Shown one piece after another: positions 57,301 through 64,000 of a stretch of DNA of 64,000 nucleotides. The stretch comes from Archangium lipolyticum. Lineage in GTDB: Bacteria; Myxococcota; Myxococcia; Myxococcales; Myxococcaceae. The position numbers were made by a program, and so were the translations under genes. The number at the start of each line of letters is the position of its first letter. Positions within the stretch are counted from its first letter, which is position 1. The stretch covers positions 806,001-870,000 of the forward strand of contig NZ_JANKBZ010000001.1 of the NCBI RefSeq assembly GCF_024623785.1, in the 5' to 3' direction. Under the pieces are notes generated by a model. That model searched no databases, had not been told where the DNA came from, and saw only the letters and a program-made list of their open reading frames with translations.

Positions 57301-59608
57301 CAGCTGGTCCGCCGCACGCGAGGCCGGAGAGCACACCTTCGCCTCCTATTCCAGCATGAACATGGTGGTGTACCGGTTCATGATGGGTGACCACCTCGAG
57401 GATGTCATCGCGGAGGCGGAGACGTCCATGGACTTCACCCGTCGCACGAGAAATGACGCGGTGTGGGTGCCCATCGCGGATCTCCGCGAGGTGGCGGAGT
57501 GTCTGCGGCAAAGGACGGAGCCTCCACAGGATCCGCCGGACATGGGGGCCGGGCTGCGCACCGTCCCCTTCATCGCGTTCATGTTCCACAGGTACCGGCT
57601 GCTCTGCAGGCTCATCTACGGAGACATCCCGGGGGCCGTGGAGATGGCCTGGAAGAGCAGGGATTTCCTCGCCGCCTACACCGGCCAGGCTGGCGTTGCG
57701 GAATACCACTTCCACGCGGCCCTCGCGCTGGCCCGGCATTACGACGCGGTCACGCCCGAGGAGAAGCGGGAGTACCTCGGCCAGATCGAAGCCCACCTGG
57801 CGGTGCTCCAGGAGTGGGCGGAGACAGGCCCCGAGAACCATGGTCATGCGTACACGCTCATCTCCGCGGAGCTCGCGCGGATCCGGGGGAGCATCGAAGA
57901 GGCGATCCGGCTGTATGAAGAGTCCATCCGACAGGCGCGCCAGAATGGCTTCATCCAGAGCGAGGCGCTGGCGTACGAGGTCGCGTCGGAGTTCTATCTG
58001 GCCCGTGGAGTCGAGACCGTCGCCCAGGCGTACCTGCGCGAGGCCCGGCGCGCCTACCTGCAGTGGGGTGCGCACGGCAAGGTGAAGCAGCTCGATATGA
58101 AGCACCCGCACCTGGTCAGGTCCAGTGCGAGCACCACCAGCAGCACGGGCCCGGCCACGGACGAGGCGTTCGACCTGATGACCGTCGTGAAGGCGCAGCA
58201 GGCGATCTCCGGGGAGATCGTCCTCGAAGGCCTGTTGAAGACGCTGATGCGCATTCTCATCGAGAGCGCGGGGGCGGAGCGGGGTTGCCTCCTGCTGAGC
58301 CGTGACGACACCTTGTTCGTCGAGGCGTGGGCGGAGGTCGAGCGAGAGGAGATCAAGGTCGACGTCGCGCGGGGACCGCTCGAAGGGTCGGCTCACCTGC
58401 CCCTCTCCATCGTCAGCTACGTCAAGCGCTCGCTCGAGAGCCTCATCCTCGCGGACGCGGACGCCGACAGCAGGTTCGCCTCGGACGAGTACGTCGTGCG
58501 GGCGAAACCCCGGTCGATCCTGTGCATGCCGGTGAGGGGCCAGGCGAAGCTGGCGGGCGTCCTCTACCTCGAGAACAGGCTGGCCGCGGGCGTGTTCACG
58601 CCGAGCCGGCTCGCGGTCCTCGAGGTCCTGGCGTCGCAGGCCTCGATCTCGCTGGCCAACGCGAAGCTCTACGCGAGCGTGCAGCAGGCCGAGGAGGCGC
58701 TGCGACGCTCACACGATGAGCTCGAGCGGCGTGTCGAAGAGCGGGCGCGCGAGCTCCGGCGCGCGCAGGCTGAGCTGTTGGACACCGCGCGGCGCGCCGG
58801 AAAGGCGGAGATCGCCGCGGATGTGTTGCACAATGCCGGGAACATCCTCAACAGCGTGAACACTTCGGCGGGAATCGTGGCATCCAAGCTGCGGCAGTTC
58901 CCCGTGTCGAAGCTGGCCAGGGCCGCTGCGCTCCTTCAGGATCACCAGGGGGACCTCGGGGAGTTCCTGGTGAAGGATGAGGCTGGCAGACGGCTGCCCA
59001 CGTATTTCGCCTTGCTGGCGCAGACGATGCGGGAGGAGCTGGATTTCACGCTGGGCGAGTTGGATTCGATGATGGCGAGCGTGGAGCACCTCAACGAGGT
59101 GGTGCGGACGCAGCATGCCTATGTGGGGGTCCTGGAAGCAGCGGAATTGATCCACCCGGAGGATCTGCTGGAGAACGCGTTGAGGATGAACACCCCCGCC
59201 CTGGAGCCTCTGCGGGTGCGAATCATCAAGGACTACGCGGCGCTGCCGGCCCTCCACCTCCAGAGGAGCAGGGTGGTTCAGATCCTGGCCAACCTCATCA
59301 GCAACGCGGCCTGGGCGCTGAGTGTGAGCGATCGAGAGGAGAAGTGGATCAAGCTCGAGCTCAAGATGAGGGGGGCGCGGTTGCTGAGGATCTCCGTGAG
59401 CGACAACGGGGTGGGAATCGCGCCGGAGGATGTGGAGAAGCTCTTCCGCCCTGGCTTCTCCACGAGGAAGGACGGGCACGGCTTCGGGCTACACAGCAGC
59501 GCCCTCACGGCGAAGGCCATGGGCGGCTCGATCCTGGTGCAGAGCGAGGGACCGGGCAGGGGTGCCCTGTTCACCCTGGAATTGCCTCTGGTGAAGCCCG
59601 GGTCTTGA
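54329..59608 (+). CDS. Trifunctional Ser/Thr kinase - AAA ATPase - GAF - histidine kinase
   Basis: 1759 residues. Kinase domain 1-270 with Lys37, catalytic Asp129 in HLDIKPANIIV and DFG at 148-150; the glycine loop is degenerate. AAA/STAND ATPase from about 290 with Walker A GYSGVGKSSLV near 329 and LVLFLDDLQWVDPATL as Walker B. A helical TPR-like part (about 700-1270). GAF domain about 1290-1440 (RSILCMPVRGQAKLAGVLYL). Coiled coil, then a histidine kinase with phospho-His near 1500 in ADVLHNAGNILNSV and HATPase (NLISNAAWAL, DNGVGIAPEDVEKLF). Such fusions are typical of myxobacteria and cyanobacteria. No membrane segment. A 210-base upstream gap holds nothing clear. Confidence 0.92.
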   Translation: MVSRISQYKVLGVLHQGEMHTLYRALRQADGRPVVIKVPVTARMDSREVVRLEREFMLTRRCQSSPHVVDAIEFLQLPGIAALVLEDFQGRALDRMISGPLEIRAFLRLAIAMASALADIHRHEIVHLDIKPANIIVNDAMGEVKVTDFGIASTLPLEHRSFRPASTVEGTFAYLSPEQTGRMNRSVDHRSDLYSLGITFYEMLVGELPFSAEDVLGWFHCHLAVVPRQVCEVNPSVPVALSRIVARLMAKAPEDRYQSAEGLKADLEQCAARWDSGAELSPFPLGTADALDWFRIPEKLYGRADDVSALLDAFERGVKEGRCSLALVSGYSGVGKSSLVNEVFRPLVRERGLFASGKFDQLNTGGPYSILMSALRQCTQQILAEGEAETSVWKERIQRALGPNGQLVVDLLPQLELIIGRQDAVEELGPAESLNRLHEVFAHFFGALSQDNRPLVLFLDDLQWVDPATLALLQHVIPHPDAGCLFVIGSYRDNEVTPSHPLMVALDSLRRAEVPITDIVLSPLGLEHIQHLLADTLHTDEARVLPLARLLADRTGGNPFFLTQFLGTLHREKLLRFDVATREWCWDLAQLQAKGFTDNVVALMVAKLRELPSATLDALRVASCIGNTFDSEDISGLVQKSTQELEANLFDAVKERLILRSEDAYRFLHDRVQQAAYLLTPEEQRIRLHLRIGRMLRTRRPSAVFAVVNHLNLAAALIDGGDEVIELARLNLEAGESAMRSGAHAAALSYLAAGCDCVGENGWESHYELTYALSFQQAQCQIISGQLGAAEAKISTLLAHARSRAEQADVHRLKVDLHATRGEFPQAVEAALSCARLFGIELSPRPTPEALRATVQAMWDELAQHKLESLADLPPMTDPDQKALLALFAAVLPPAYFINPDLHDLLACQMVGASLRHGNADDSVMGYVVFGQAIGHVLRMWREAVRLGAFAVDLMDRRGIVGSRAKVCLVIGGFINHRIQHLRDVLPLFQGSWSAAREAGEHTFASYSSMNMVVYRFMMGDHLEDVIAEAETSMDFTRRTRNDAVWVPIADLREVAECLRQRTEPPQDPPDMGAGLRTVPFIAFMFHRYRLLCRLIYGDIPGAVEMAWKSRDFLAAYTGQAGVAEYHFHAALALARHYDAVTPEEKREYLGQIEAHLAVLQEWAETGPENHGHAYTLISAELARIRGSIEEAIRLYEESIRQARQNGFIQSEALAYEVASEFYLARGVETVAQAYLREARRAYLQWGAHGKVKQLDMKHPHLVRSSASTTSSTGPATDEAFDLMTVVKAQQAISGEIVLEGLLKTLMRILIESAGAERGCLLLSRDDTLFVEAWAEVEREEIKVDVARGPLEGSAHLPLSIVSYVKRSLESLILADADADSRFASDEYVVRAKPRSILCMPVRGQAKLAGVLYLENRLAAGVFTPSRLAVLEVLASQASISLANAKLYASVQQAEEALRRSHDELERRVEERARELRRAQAELLDTARRAGKAEIAADVLHNAGNILNSVNTSAGIVASKLRQFPVSKLARAAALLQDHQGDLGEFLVKDEAGRRLPTYFALLAQTMREELDFTLGELDSMMASVEHLNEVVRTQHAYVGVLEAAELIHPEDLLENALRMNTPALEPLRVRIIKDYAALPALHLQRSRVVQILANLISNAAWALSVSDREEKWIKLELKMRGARLLRISVSDNGVGIAPEDVEKLFRPGFSTRKDGHGFGLHSSALTAKAMGGSILVQSEGPGRGALFTLELPLVKPGS

Positions 59609-59650
59609 CGGCGGTGTGGTCCCCCTGGCTGAGTCCAGACATCTTCTTCC

Positions 59651-60370
59651 TCAGTCGAGTCCGCGCTTCCCCACGGACCAGTACGCCTTCACCTTCTGCG
59701 GCGCGCCCACGCCGTCAGCCCGGAGCCGCGCACGCAGCGCCTGGATGGCCTGCGCCCGACCCGTCATGACGAGGTGCGCGCCCGGCCGCCGCTTCAGTGC
59801 GGCGCCCAGACGCTCAGCCACGGCGGGCAGGTGTCCCTCGTCGGTCGCGCGCTCCACCACGGCGCTATCCGACAAGTGGAATTCCCGCAGCACCGTCTCG
59901 GACTCATCTCGGGAGGAGACCTCGAACACCTGCTCGACGCCCTCCGCGCCGGCCCGCAGGTTCCGCAGCGTGTGGGCCACGGCGAAGGACGTCTCGTCTC
60001 CGAACAGCACCACGGGCCCCTGGAGGGACGTGAGCGCCAGGGAGCCGCGAGGCCCCATGAACTGGCAGCCATCTCCCACCCGCACGTTGCGGCCCCACTC
60101 CGCGCCGGGGCTGTTGCCGTGGAGGTAGACGAGCAGCTGCGTCGCCCCGCGAGCCGCGTCCCACGCCAGGGGCGTGTACGTCCGCATCCCCACGCGCGGA
60201 AAGAACACCTGCACCTTGTCCCCCGCGCTCCAGGAGACGTCGCGCAGCGCCTCGCCCTCCAGCTCCATCCAGCGGAAGCGAGATGAGACGTCACGCACCT
60301 GCGCCACCCGCGCGTCGCGAAACAGGAACCGCCCCAACATGCCTCCGAGAATCGCCTTCCCTGACGCCAT
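59651..60370 (-). CDS. Siderophore-interacting FAD-binding reductase
   Basis: 239 residues. FAD-binding motif MRTYTPLAWD in the N-terminal beta-barrel, then HGNSPGAEWGRNVRVGD and GPRGSL, with a C-terminal NAD(P)H-like domain (VLFGDETSFAVAHTL). This is the SIP/ViuB family that reduces Fe(III) bound to imported siderophores. No siderophore biosynthesis or transport gene is nearby. Cytoplasmic. It converges with the giant kinase gene with a 42-base gap. Confidence 0.87.
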   Translation of the reverse strand: MASGKAILGGMLGRFLFRDARVAQVRDVSSRFRWMELEGEALRDVSWSAGDKVQVFFPRVGMRTYTPLAWDAARGATQLLVYLHGNSPGAEWGRNVRVGDGCQFMGPRGSLALTSLQGPVVLFGDETSFAVAHTLRNLRAGAEGVEQVFEVSSRDESETVLREFHLSDSAVVERATDEGHLPAVAERLGAALKRRPGAHLVMTGRAQAIQALRARLRADGVGAPQKVKAYWSVGKRGLD

Positions 60371-60567
60371 TCCGTGTCACTCCCGGGGGCACCCTGCCCC
60401 CCTTCATGCGAGCCATCCTCGCACCGGCCCGCCAGAGTGGACATGAACTCGTGTGACGGGAATATGAAGAAGCGTGAAGAACCAGCCAGGCGCGAGCGGC
60501 CCGGCCGCCTTCTCGTTCCGCCACGCGCGCCGTCAGCGCTTCCAACTCCTACATTGCTTTGCCGCCA

Positions 60568-60581
60568 TGTGAGCGCTAACA
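60568..60581 (+). promoter_or_regulatory. LacI-type operator in front of the arabinanase relic
   Basis: TGTGAGCGCTAACA. The palindrome matches at six of seven positions around a central CG, the consensus shape for LacI/GalR-family repressors of sugar catabolism. It ends eight bases before the ATG of the relic. The 197 bases upstream to the end of the SIP gene show nothing else I can name. Confidence 0.55.
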
Positions 60582-60589
60582 ATGCGGGG

Positions 60590-60829
60590 ATGACCAGAAA
60601 AAACAGGTTTGCGGTTTTGGCGGTTCTCACCACGGCCTCCCTGACGATGGCCGCGACCGAGGCCCCCTCGCGGACCCGCTGGACACGTACCCGAATCCCG
60701 GACGCGTCACCGGCGACATCGGCATCCACGCTCCATCCATGGTCAAGACTACGACACGGACAGCGGTGCGCCACTCTGGGGATCAACCTCATCGGTTACG
60801 ACTCCCAGGGATGGCCCTTTGTCTATTGA
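60590..60829 (+). pseudogene. Decayed family 43 endo-arabinanase
   Basis: Pieces of a glycoside hydrolase family 43 arabinan endo-1,5-alpha-L-arabinosidase in three frames. A signal peptide (FAVLAVLTTASLTMA) is in frame with the ATG. Shifted by two, the next bases read DPLDTYPNPGRVTGDIGIHA and PSMVK, the family's N-terminal start. Shifted by one, YDTDSGAP follows. Back in the first frame comes LGINLIGYDSQGWPFVY and the stop, which is the usual C-terminal end. About 250 residues of the catalytic body are missing. A big internal deletion plus frameshifts means the gene is dead, although the reading frame itself stays open for 79 codons. Confidence 0.78.
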
Positions 60830-60951
60830 GGGCATGCATCGCGAGAGGTTTCACCCCTGGCGGAGGCACCAGGGCCGCCATATGCCGCGACAGTTCCAGC
60901 CTGGTGAGCAGAACGAAGTCCTGGAACGTGTTCCTGAAGTGGACCCCTATC

Positions 60952-62793
60952 ATGCTCAGACATCTCCTGTTTTGCCGTGCCGCTTGCCTGCTGGCAGGCG
61001 CTGCGATCGTTGGTATTGCCACCCCCGCCACCGCCCAGTACCAGCGTGAGACGCTTGGACGCGGCGTCGTTGCCGTGCCCGCCTCGAACGGCGGCACCCT
61101 GGTCTCCTGGCGCCTGCTGGCCACAGACCCGGCCGGCGTCGGCTTTCACGTCTACCGCGATGGCACCAGGCTCACGACGGATCCGCTCACCAACCGCACC
61201 AACATGCGTGACACGCGGGGCTCGCCGAGCTCCACCTACACCGTTCGCGCGGTCGTGAACGGCAGCGAGCAGGAGGCATCCCCCGCAGCCGCGATCTGGT
61301 CTGGCGGCTATCTCAACATCCCACTGCAGAAGCCCGCCGGCGGCACCACGCCCGACGGCGTCGCCTACACATATGTGGCGAACGACGCGAGCGTCGGCGA
61401 TCTCAATGGCGATGGCCAGTACGAGCTCGTGCTGAAGTGGGACCCGACCAACGCCAAGGACAACAGCCAATCGGGCTACACCGGCAATGTCTACATCGAC
61501 GCCTATCAATTGAACGGCACCCGGCTGTGGCGGATCGACCTCGGCCGCAACATCCGCGCGGGCGCGCACTACACCCAGTTCCAGGTGTTCGACCATGACG
61601 GCAACGGCCGCGCCGAGGTCGTGATGAAGACCGCCGACGGCACCGTCGACGGCCAGGGCCGCGTCATCGGCAATGCGAGCGCGGACCATCGCAACAGCGC
61701 GGGCTACGTCCTCGCCGGCCCCGAATTCCTCACCGTGTTCGAAGGCACCACCGGCCGCGCGCTGTCCACCGTCAACTACGTCGTGCCGCGCCACCCCGAC
61801 ACGCAGAATCCCTCGCCGAGCCAGCTCAACAGCATCTGGGGCGACAACTACGGCAACCGCGTCGACCGCTTCCTCGCCGCCACCGCCTATCTCGATGGCA
61901 GCCGTCCCAGCATCATCATGGCGCGCGGGTACTACACCCGCACCACCGTCACCGCCTGGGACTTCCGCAACGGCTCGCTCACCCAGCGCTGGCTGTTCGA
62001 CAGCCGGGCGCTCGGCGACTCGAGCTCCACCGGCCAGGGCAACCATCAGCTCAGCATCGCCGACGTCGATGGCGACGGCCGCGATGAAATCCTGTACGGC
62101 GCCATGGCCTTGGACGACAACGGCACGCGGCTGTGGACCAGTGGCCTCGGCCATGGCGACGCGATGCACGTCTCTGATCTCATCCCGTCGCGCCCTGGCC
62201 TCGAACGGTTCGGTGTCCATGAGAGCCCGGGCAGCAACGGCGGCATCGGCGCCGCGATGCTCGACGCGCGCACCGGCCAGCGCATCTGGACGAGCTCCGC
62301 CTCCAGCGACGTCGGCCGCGGCATCTCGGCCGACATCGATCCGCGCTACCCCGGCGCCGAGGCGTGGGCGTCCAACTCGAGCACGCTCTACAACTCCACC
62401 GGCCAGAACATCGGCACGCGCCCTGGCCCGATGAACTTCGCCATCTGGTGGGATGGAGACAAGCAGCGCGAGCTGCTCGACGGCGTCACCATCAGCAAGT
62501 GGAACTACACGGAGCAGACGCTCTCGACGTTGCTCTCGCCCTCGGGCACCGCGTCCAATAACGGCACCAAGGCCAACCCGGTGCTCAGCGCCGACATCCT
62601 CGGTGACTGGCGTGAGGAGCTGATCGTTCGGACCACCGACAGCACGGCGCTGCGCATCTATTCCTCGCCCTATTCGTCCAACTACCGCTACGTCACGCTG
62701 ATGCACGATCCGGTGTACCGGCTCGGCGTCGCCTGGCAGAACACCGGCTACAACCAGCCGCCGCACCTCAGCTACTTCATCGGCGACAACTGA
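60952..62793 (+). CDS. Rhamnogalacturonan lyase, polysaccharide lyase family 11
   Basis: 613 residues, standard for the family. A signal peptide (LLAGAAIVGIATPATAQ) sends it out of the cell. PL11 blocks include TLVSWRLLATDPAGVGFHVYRDG (cut as TLVSWRLLATDP and AGVGFHVYRDG), SVGDLNGDGQYELVLKWDP, FDHDGNGRAEVVMKTADG with Ca2+-binding Asp-rich loops, SIADVDGDGRDEILYGAM and VLSADILGDWREELIVR. It cleaves the pectin backbone rhamnogalacturonan I by beta-elimination, as the YesW/YesX enzymes do. It follows the arabinanase relic, fitting an eroded pectin-degradation locus. Confidence 0.92.
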   Translation: MLRHLLFCRAACLLAGAAIVGIATPATAQYQRETLGRGVVAVPASNGGTLVSWRLLATDPAGVGFHVYRDGTRLTTDPLTNRTNMRDTRGSPSSTYTVRAVVNGSEQEASPAAAIWSGGYLNIPLQKPAGGTTPDGVAYTYVANDASVGDLNGDGQYELVLKWDPTNAKDNSQSGYTGNVYIDAYQLNGTRLWRIDLGRNIRAGAHYTQFQVFDHDGNGRAEVVMKTADGTVDGQGRVIGNASADHRNSAGYVLAGPEFLTVFEGTTGRALSTVNYVVPRHPDTQNPSPSQLNSIWGDNYGNRVDRFLAATAYLDGSRPSIIMARGYYTRTTVTAWDFRNGSLTQRWLFDSRALGDSSSTGQGNHQLSIADVDGDGRDEILYGAMALDDNGTRLWTSGLGHGDAMHVSDLIPSRPGLERFGVHESPGSNGGIGAAMLDARTGQRIWTSSASSDVGRGISADIDPRYPGAEAWASNSSTLYNSTGQNIGTRPGPMNFAIWWDGDKQRELLDGVTISKWNYTEQTLSTLLSPSGTASNNGTKANPVLSADILGDWREELIVRTTDSTALRIYSSPYSSNYRYVTLMHDPVYRLGVAWQNTGYNQPPHLSYFIGDN

Positions 62794-62803
62794 CGCCGGA
62801 AGG

Positions 62804-62830
62804 ACTCCCGCCGCGCCCAGCGGCGGGAGT
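62804..62830. terminator. Terminator hairpin between convergent genes
   Basis: ACTCCCGCCGC, loop GCCCA, GCGGCGGGAGT: eleven perfect pairs, ten bases after the lyase stop codon. TTCTCC follows on the plus strand, which is only weakly T-rich. Being nearly symmetric, it can end both transcripts. Confidence 0.7.
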
Positions 62831-62855
62831 TCTCCTGGAGCAAAGCCGAGCCAGG

Positions 62856-63872
62856 CTACTTCGTGAGCTTGTAGACCTTGTAGAACTGGGCCCAGTAGAT
62901 GCCCGAGTCATCCACGGCGATATCGCTCGTGGAGTAGGTCTCCGTGGTCAGGACCTGATCGCCGCTCCCATCCTTGCACGTGGCCGTGAGGACTTCGTCC
63001 TTGATCCAGTAGAGCCGCTCGCCATCGACGGCGAGGACAGTCCCGGGATCGTCCGCGTAGGCGATGTTCGTCACGGCGCCGCCGCTCTTGGAGATCTGGT
63101 TGAGCCCGGTGTAGTAGTCGAGGAAGTAGAGGGTGTCCGCGTCCAGGGCGAACTTGTGGAACTTGCCCGCCGGGACGAAGAGAAGCTGGGTGGGCGCGGC
63201 CCCGCCGTTCTTCGGCGCCTTCCAGAGGATCCAGCCCTTGCCATTGGCCGGCCGGTTCACCCAGTAGAGATTCTCCTCGTCCACGAGGGCCTGGAGTGGC
63301 TTGCTCGGGAGGCCGCTCTGCGCGACCACGGTGGGTGTGCCCCCCGCACGGGGCACCGTGTAGAAGTGCCCGTCGTCGTTGTCGACCCAGTAGAGGTGGG
63401 TGGCATCCCCCGTGAAGAACCGCGGCTTCTTGTTCGAGGGCGAGGTTGGAACGGCCGTGAAGGAGCCGTCGGCGTTCAGGCGGTTCACCACGCCCGGCAG
63501 GGGGGACGCGGCGCCCAGGACATAGATCTCCCCGCCGGCCTCCTCGACGGCTGGGATGGTCGCGAGATTCGTGAGGAAGCGTGAGGCGGAGCCACCTGAC
63601 TTGGGGACCCGGCCCACGAAGCCGTTCGCGATATACGGGTAGGCACCACCGGCGAAGTACACGTCATTGTCCTTCAGCGCGATGGACTCCGTGGGCCAGA
63701 AGTCCGCGATCTGGACGGGGGTGCAAACTCCGCCCGTGCACAGCGGCGCGCATCCCGAGCGGGCGGGGGCACTGTGGCTTCCTTCCGCCAGGCTGGCCGT
63801 GGCGAGGAAGACGGCCGACGTGGCGGAGACGATGGTGGCGGAGGAGTGAATCGCTCTGAGCAGTTTCTTCAT
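62856..63872 (-). CDS. Exported beta-propeller-like protein of unknown function
   Basis: 338 residues from ATG 63870-63872 with GAGG eight bases upstream; the frame runs further but without sense. N-terminal signal sequence (ATIVSATSAVFLATASLAEG). The body has repeats about 45 residues long with YW or YF pairs (ATHLYWVDNDDGHFYTVPRA, EENLYWVNRPANG, ADTLYFLDYYTGLNQISKSG, GERLYWIKDE, DSGIYWAQFYKVYKL), the DUF5050/NHL-like propeller pattern common in myxobacterial secreted proteins. Two early Cys pairs (GCAPLCTGGVC) may form disulfides. The last 128 bases of the window are AT-rich and should hold its promoter. Confidence 0.75.
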   Translation of the reverse strand: MKKLLRAIHSSATIVSATSAVFLATASLAEGSHSAPARSGCAPLCTGGVCTPVQIADFWPTESIALKDNDVYFAGGAYPYIANGFVGRVPKSGGSASRFLTNLATIPAVEEAGGEIYVLGAASPLPGVVNRLNADGSFTAVPTSPSNKKPRFFTGDATHLYWVDNDDGHFYTVPRAGGTPTVVAQSGLPSKPLQALVDEENLYWVNRPANGKGWILWKAPKNGGAAPTQLLFVPAGKFHKFALDADTLYFLDYYTGLNQISKSGGAVTNIAYADDPGTVLAVDGERLYWIKDEVLTATCKDGSGDQVLTTETYSTSDIAVDDSGIYWAQFYKVYKLTK

Positions 63873-64000
63873 ACGTAACACCTCATCATCGCGGACTTGA
63901 CACGCAAGACACGTATGGAACCCAGCAAACAGCGGGAGGGCGTATTCCACGCTTTTGATTTTAGTTCAAATGTAAATCGTATTAGTCGTGTTTTTCTCTT

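Overview
The window reads as a piece of a high-GC myxobacterial chromosome (Myxococcota, most like the Cystobacter/Archangium group). Most third codon positions are G or C. GTG starts and four-base start/stop overlaps are common. The gene content is typical of the group: sensor kinases with receiver domains, a fused Ser/Thr kinase-ATPase-histidine kinase of 1759 residues, HD-GYP and NtrC-type regulators, a WD40 lipoprotein and polysaccharide-degrading enzymes. The assignment comes from gene content and style only; there is no rRNA or marker-gene comparison.

Layout. 0-7.2 kb: the end of a DUF72 gene, dihydrolipoyl dehydrogenase, two envelope proteins, an RNase II/R-family protein with one altered active-site residue, and a secreted phospholipase C-like protein. 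7.2-14.6 kb: a compact histidine operon on the minus strand (hisG-D-C-H-A-B-F-N-IE), covering all the pathway steps. It is preceded by a His-rich leader peptide and a terminator that together look like a classical attenuator. 14.7-20 kb: HD-GYP response regulator, moaA, a DUF4870 membrane protein, and thiC under a TPP riboswitch. 20-27 kb: CBS protein, triple-Usp protein, OsmC-like protein, then a signalling block. That block has an NtrC-type regulator facing a minus-strand operon of a globin-coupled histidine kinase, a double receiver and a receiver-kinase hybrid, which looks like an oxygen- or redox-responsive phosphorelay. 27.2-28.6 kb: an OmpA-like protein and a TVP38-family membrane protein.

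28.6-40.3 kb is the most unusual part. It looks like a ribosomal-peptide (RiPP) biosynthetic locus. A 55-residue precursor-like peptide has its own promoter and terminator, and a full-length LanB-type dehydratase lies nearby. Around them are two paralogous cupin proteins related to cysteine dioxygenase, two Fe(II)/2-oxoglutarate oxygenases, a cyanophycin-synthetase-like ATP-grasp ligase and a 14-repeat WD40 lipoprotein. I see no LanC cyclase, leader protease or exporter in the window. Sampled stretches here have a lower GC content than the neighbouring operons.

40.4-54.1 kb: Coq4-like protein, a TetR/hydrolase/short-chain dehydrogenase set with a palindromic operator, a family 3 glycosidase, an ATP-grasp plus flavin monooxygenase pair, RutE-like nitroreductase, methionine aminopeptidase with a SEC-C zinc motif, methyltransferase, glutathione peroxidase, GNAT acetyltransferase, and two poorly characterised proteins. 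54.3-64 kb: the giant hybrid kinase, a siderophore-interacting flavoprotein, a decayed family 43 arabinanase with a surviving LacI-type operator, an intact family 11 rhamnogalacturonan lyase, and an exported beta-propeller-like protein.

I saw no tRNA, rRNA, CRISPR array, insertion sequence or prophage.
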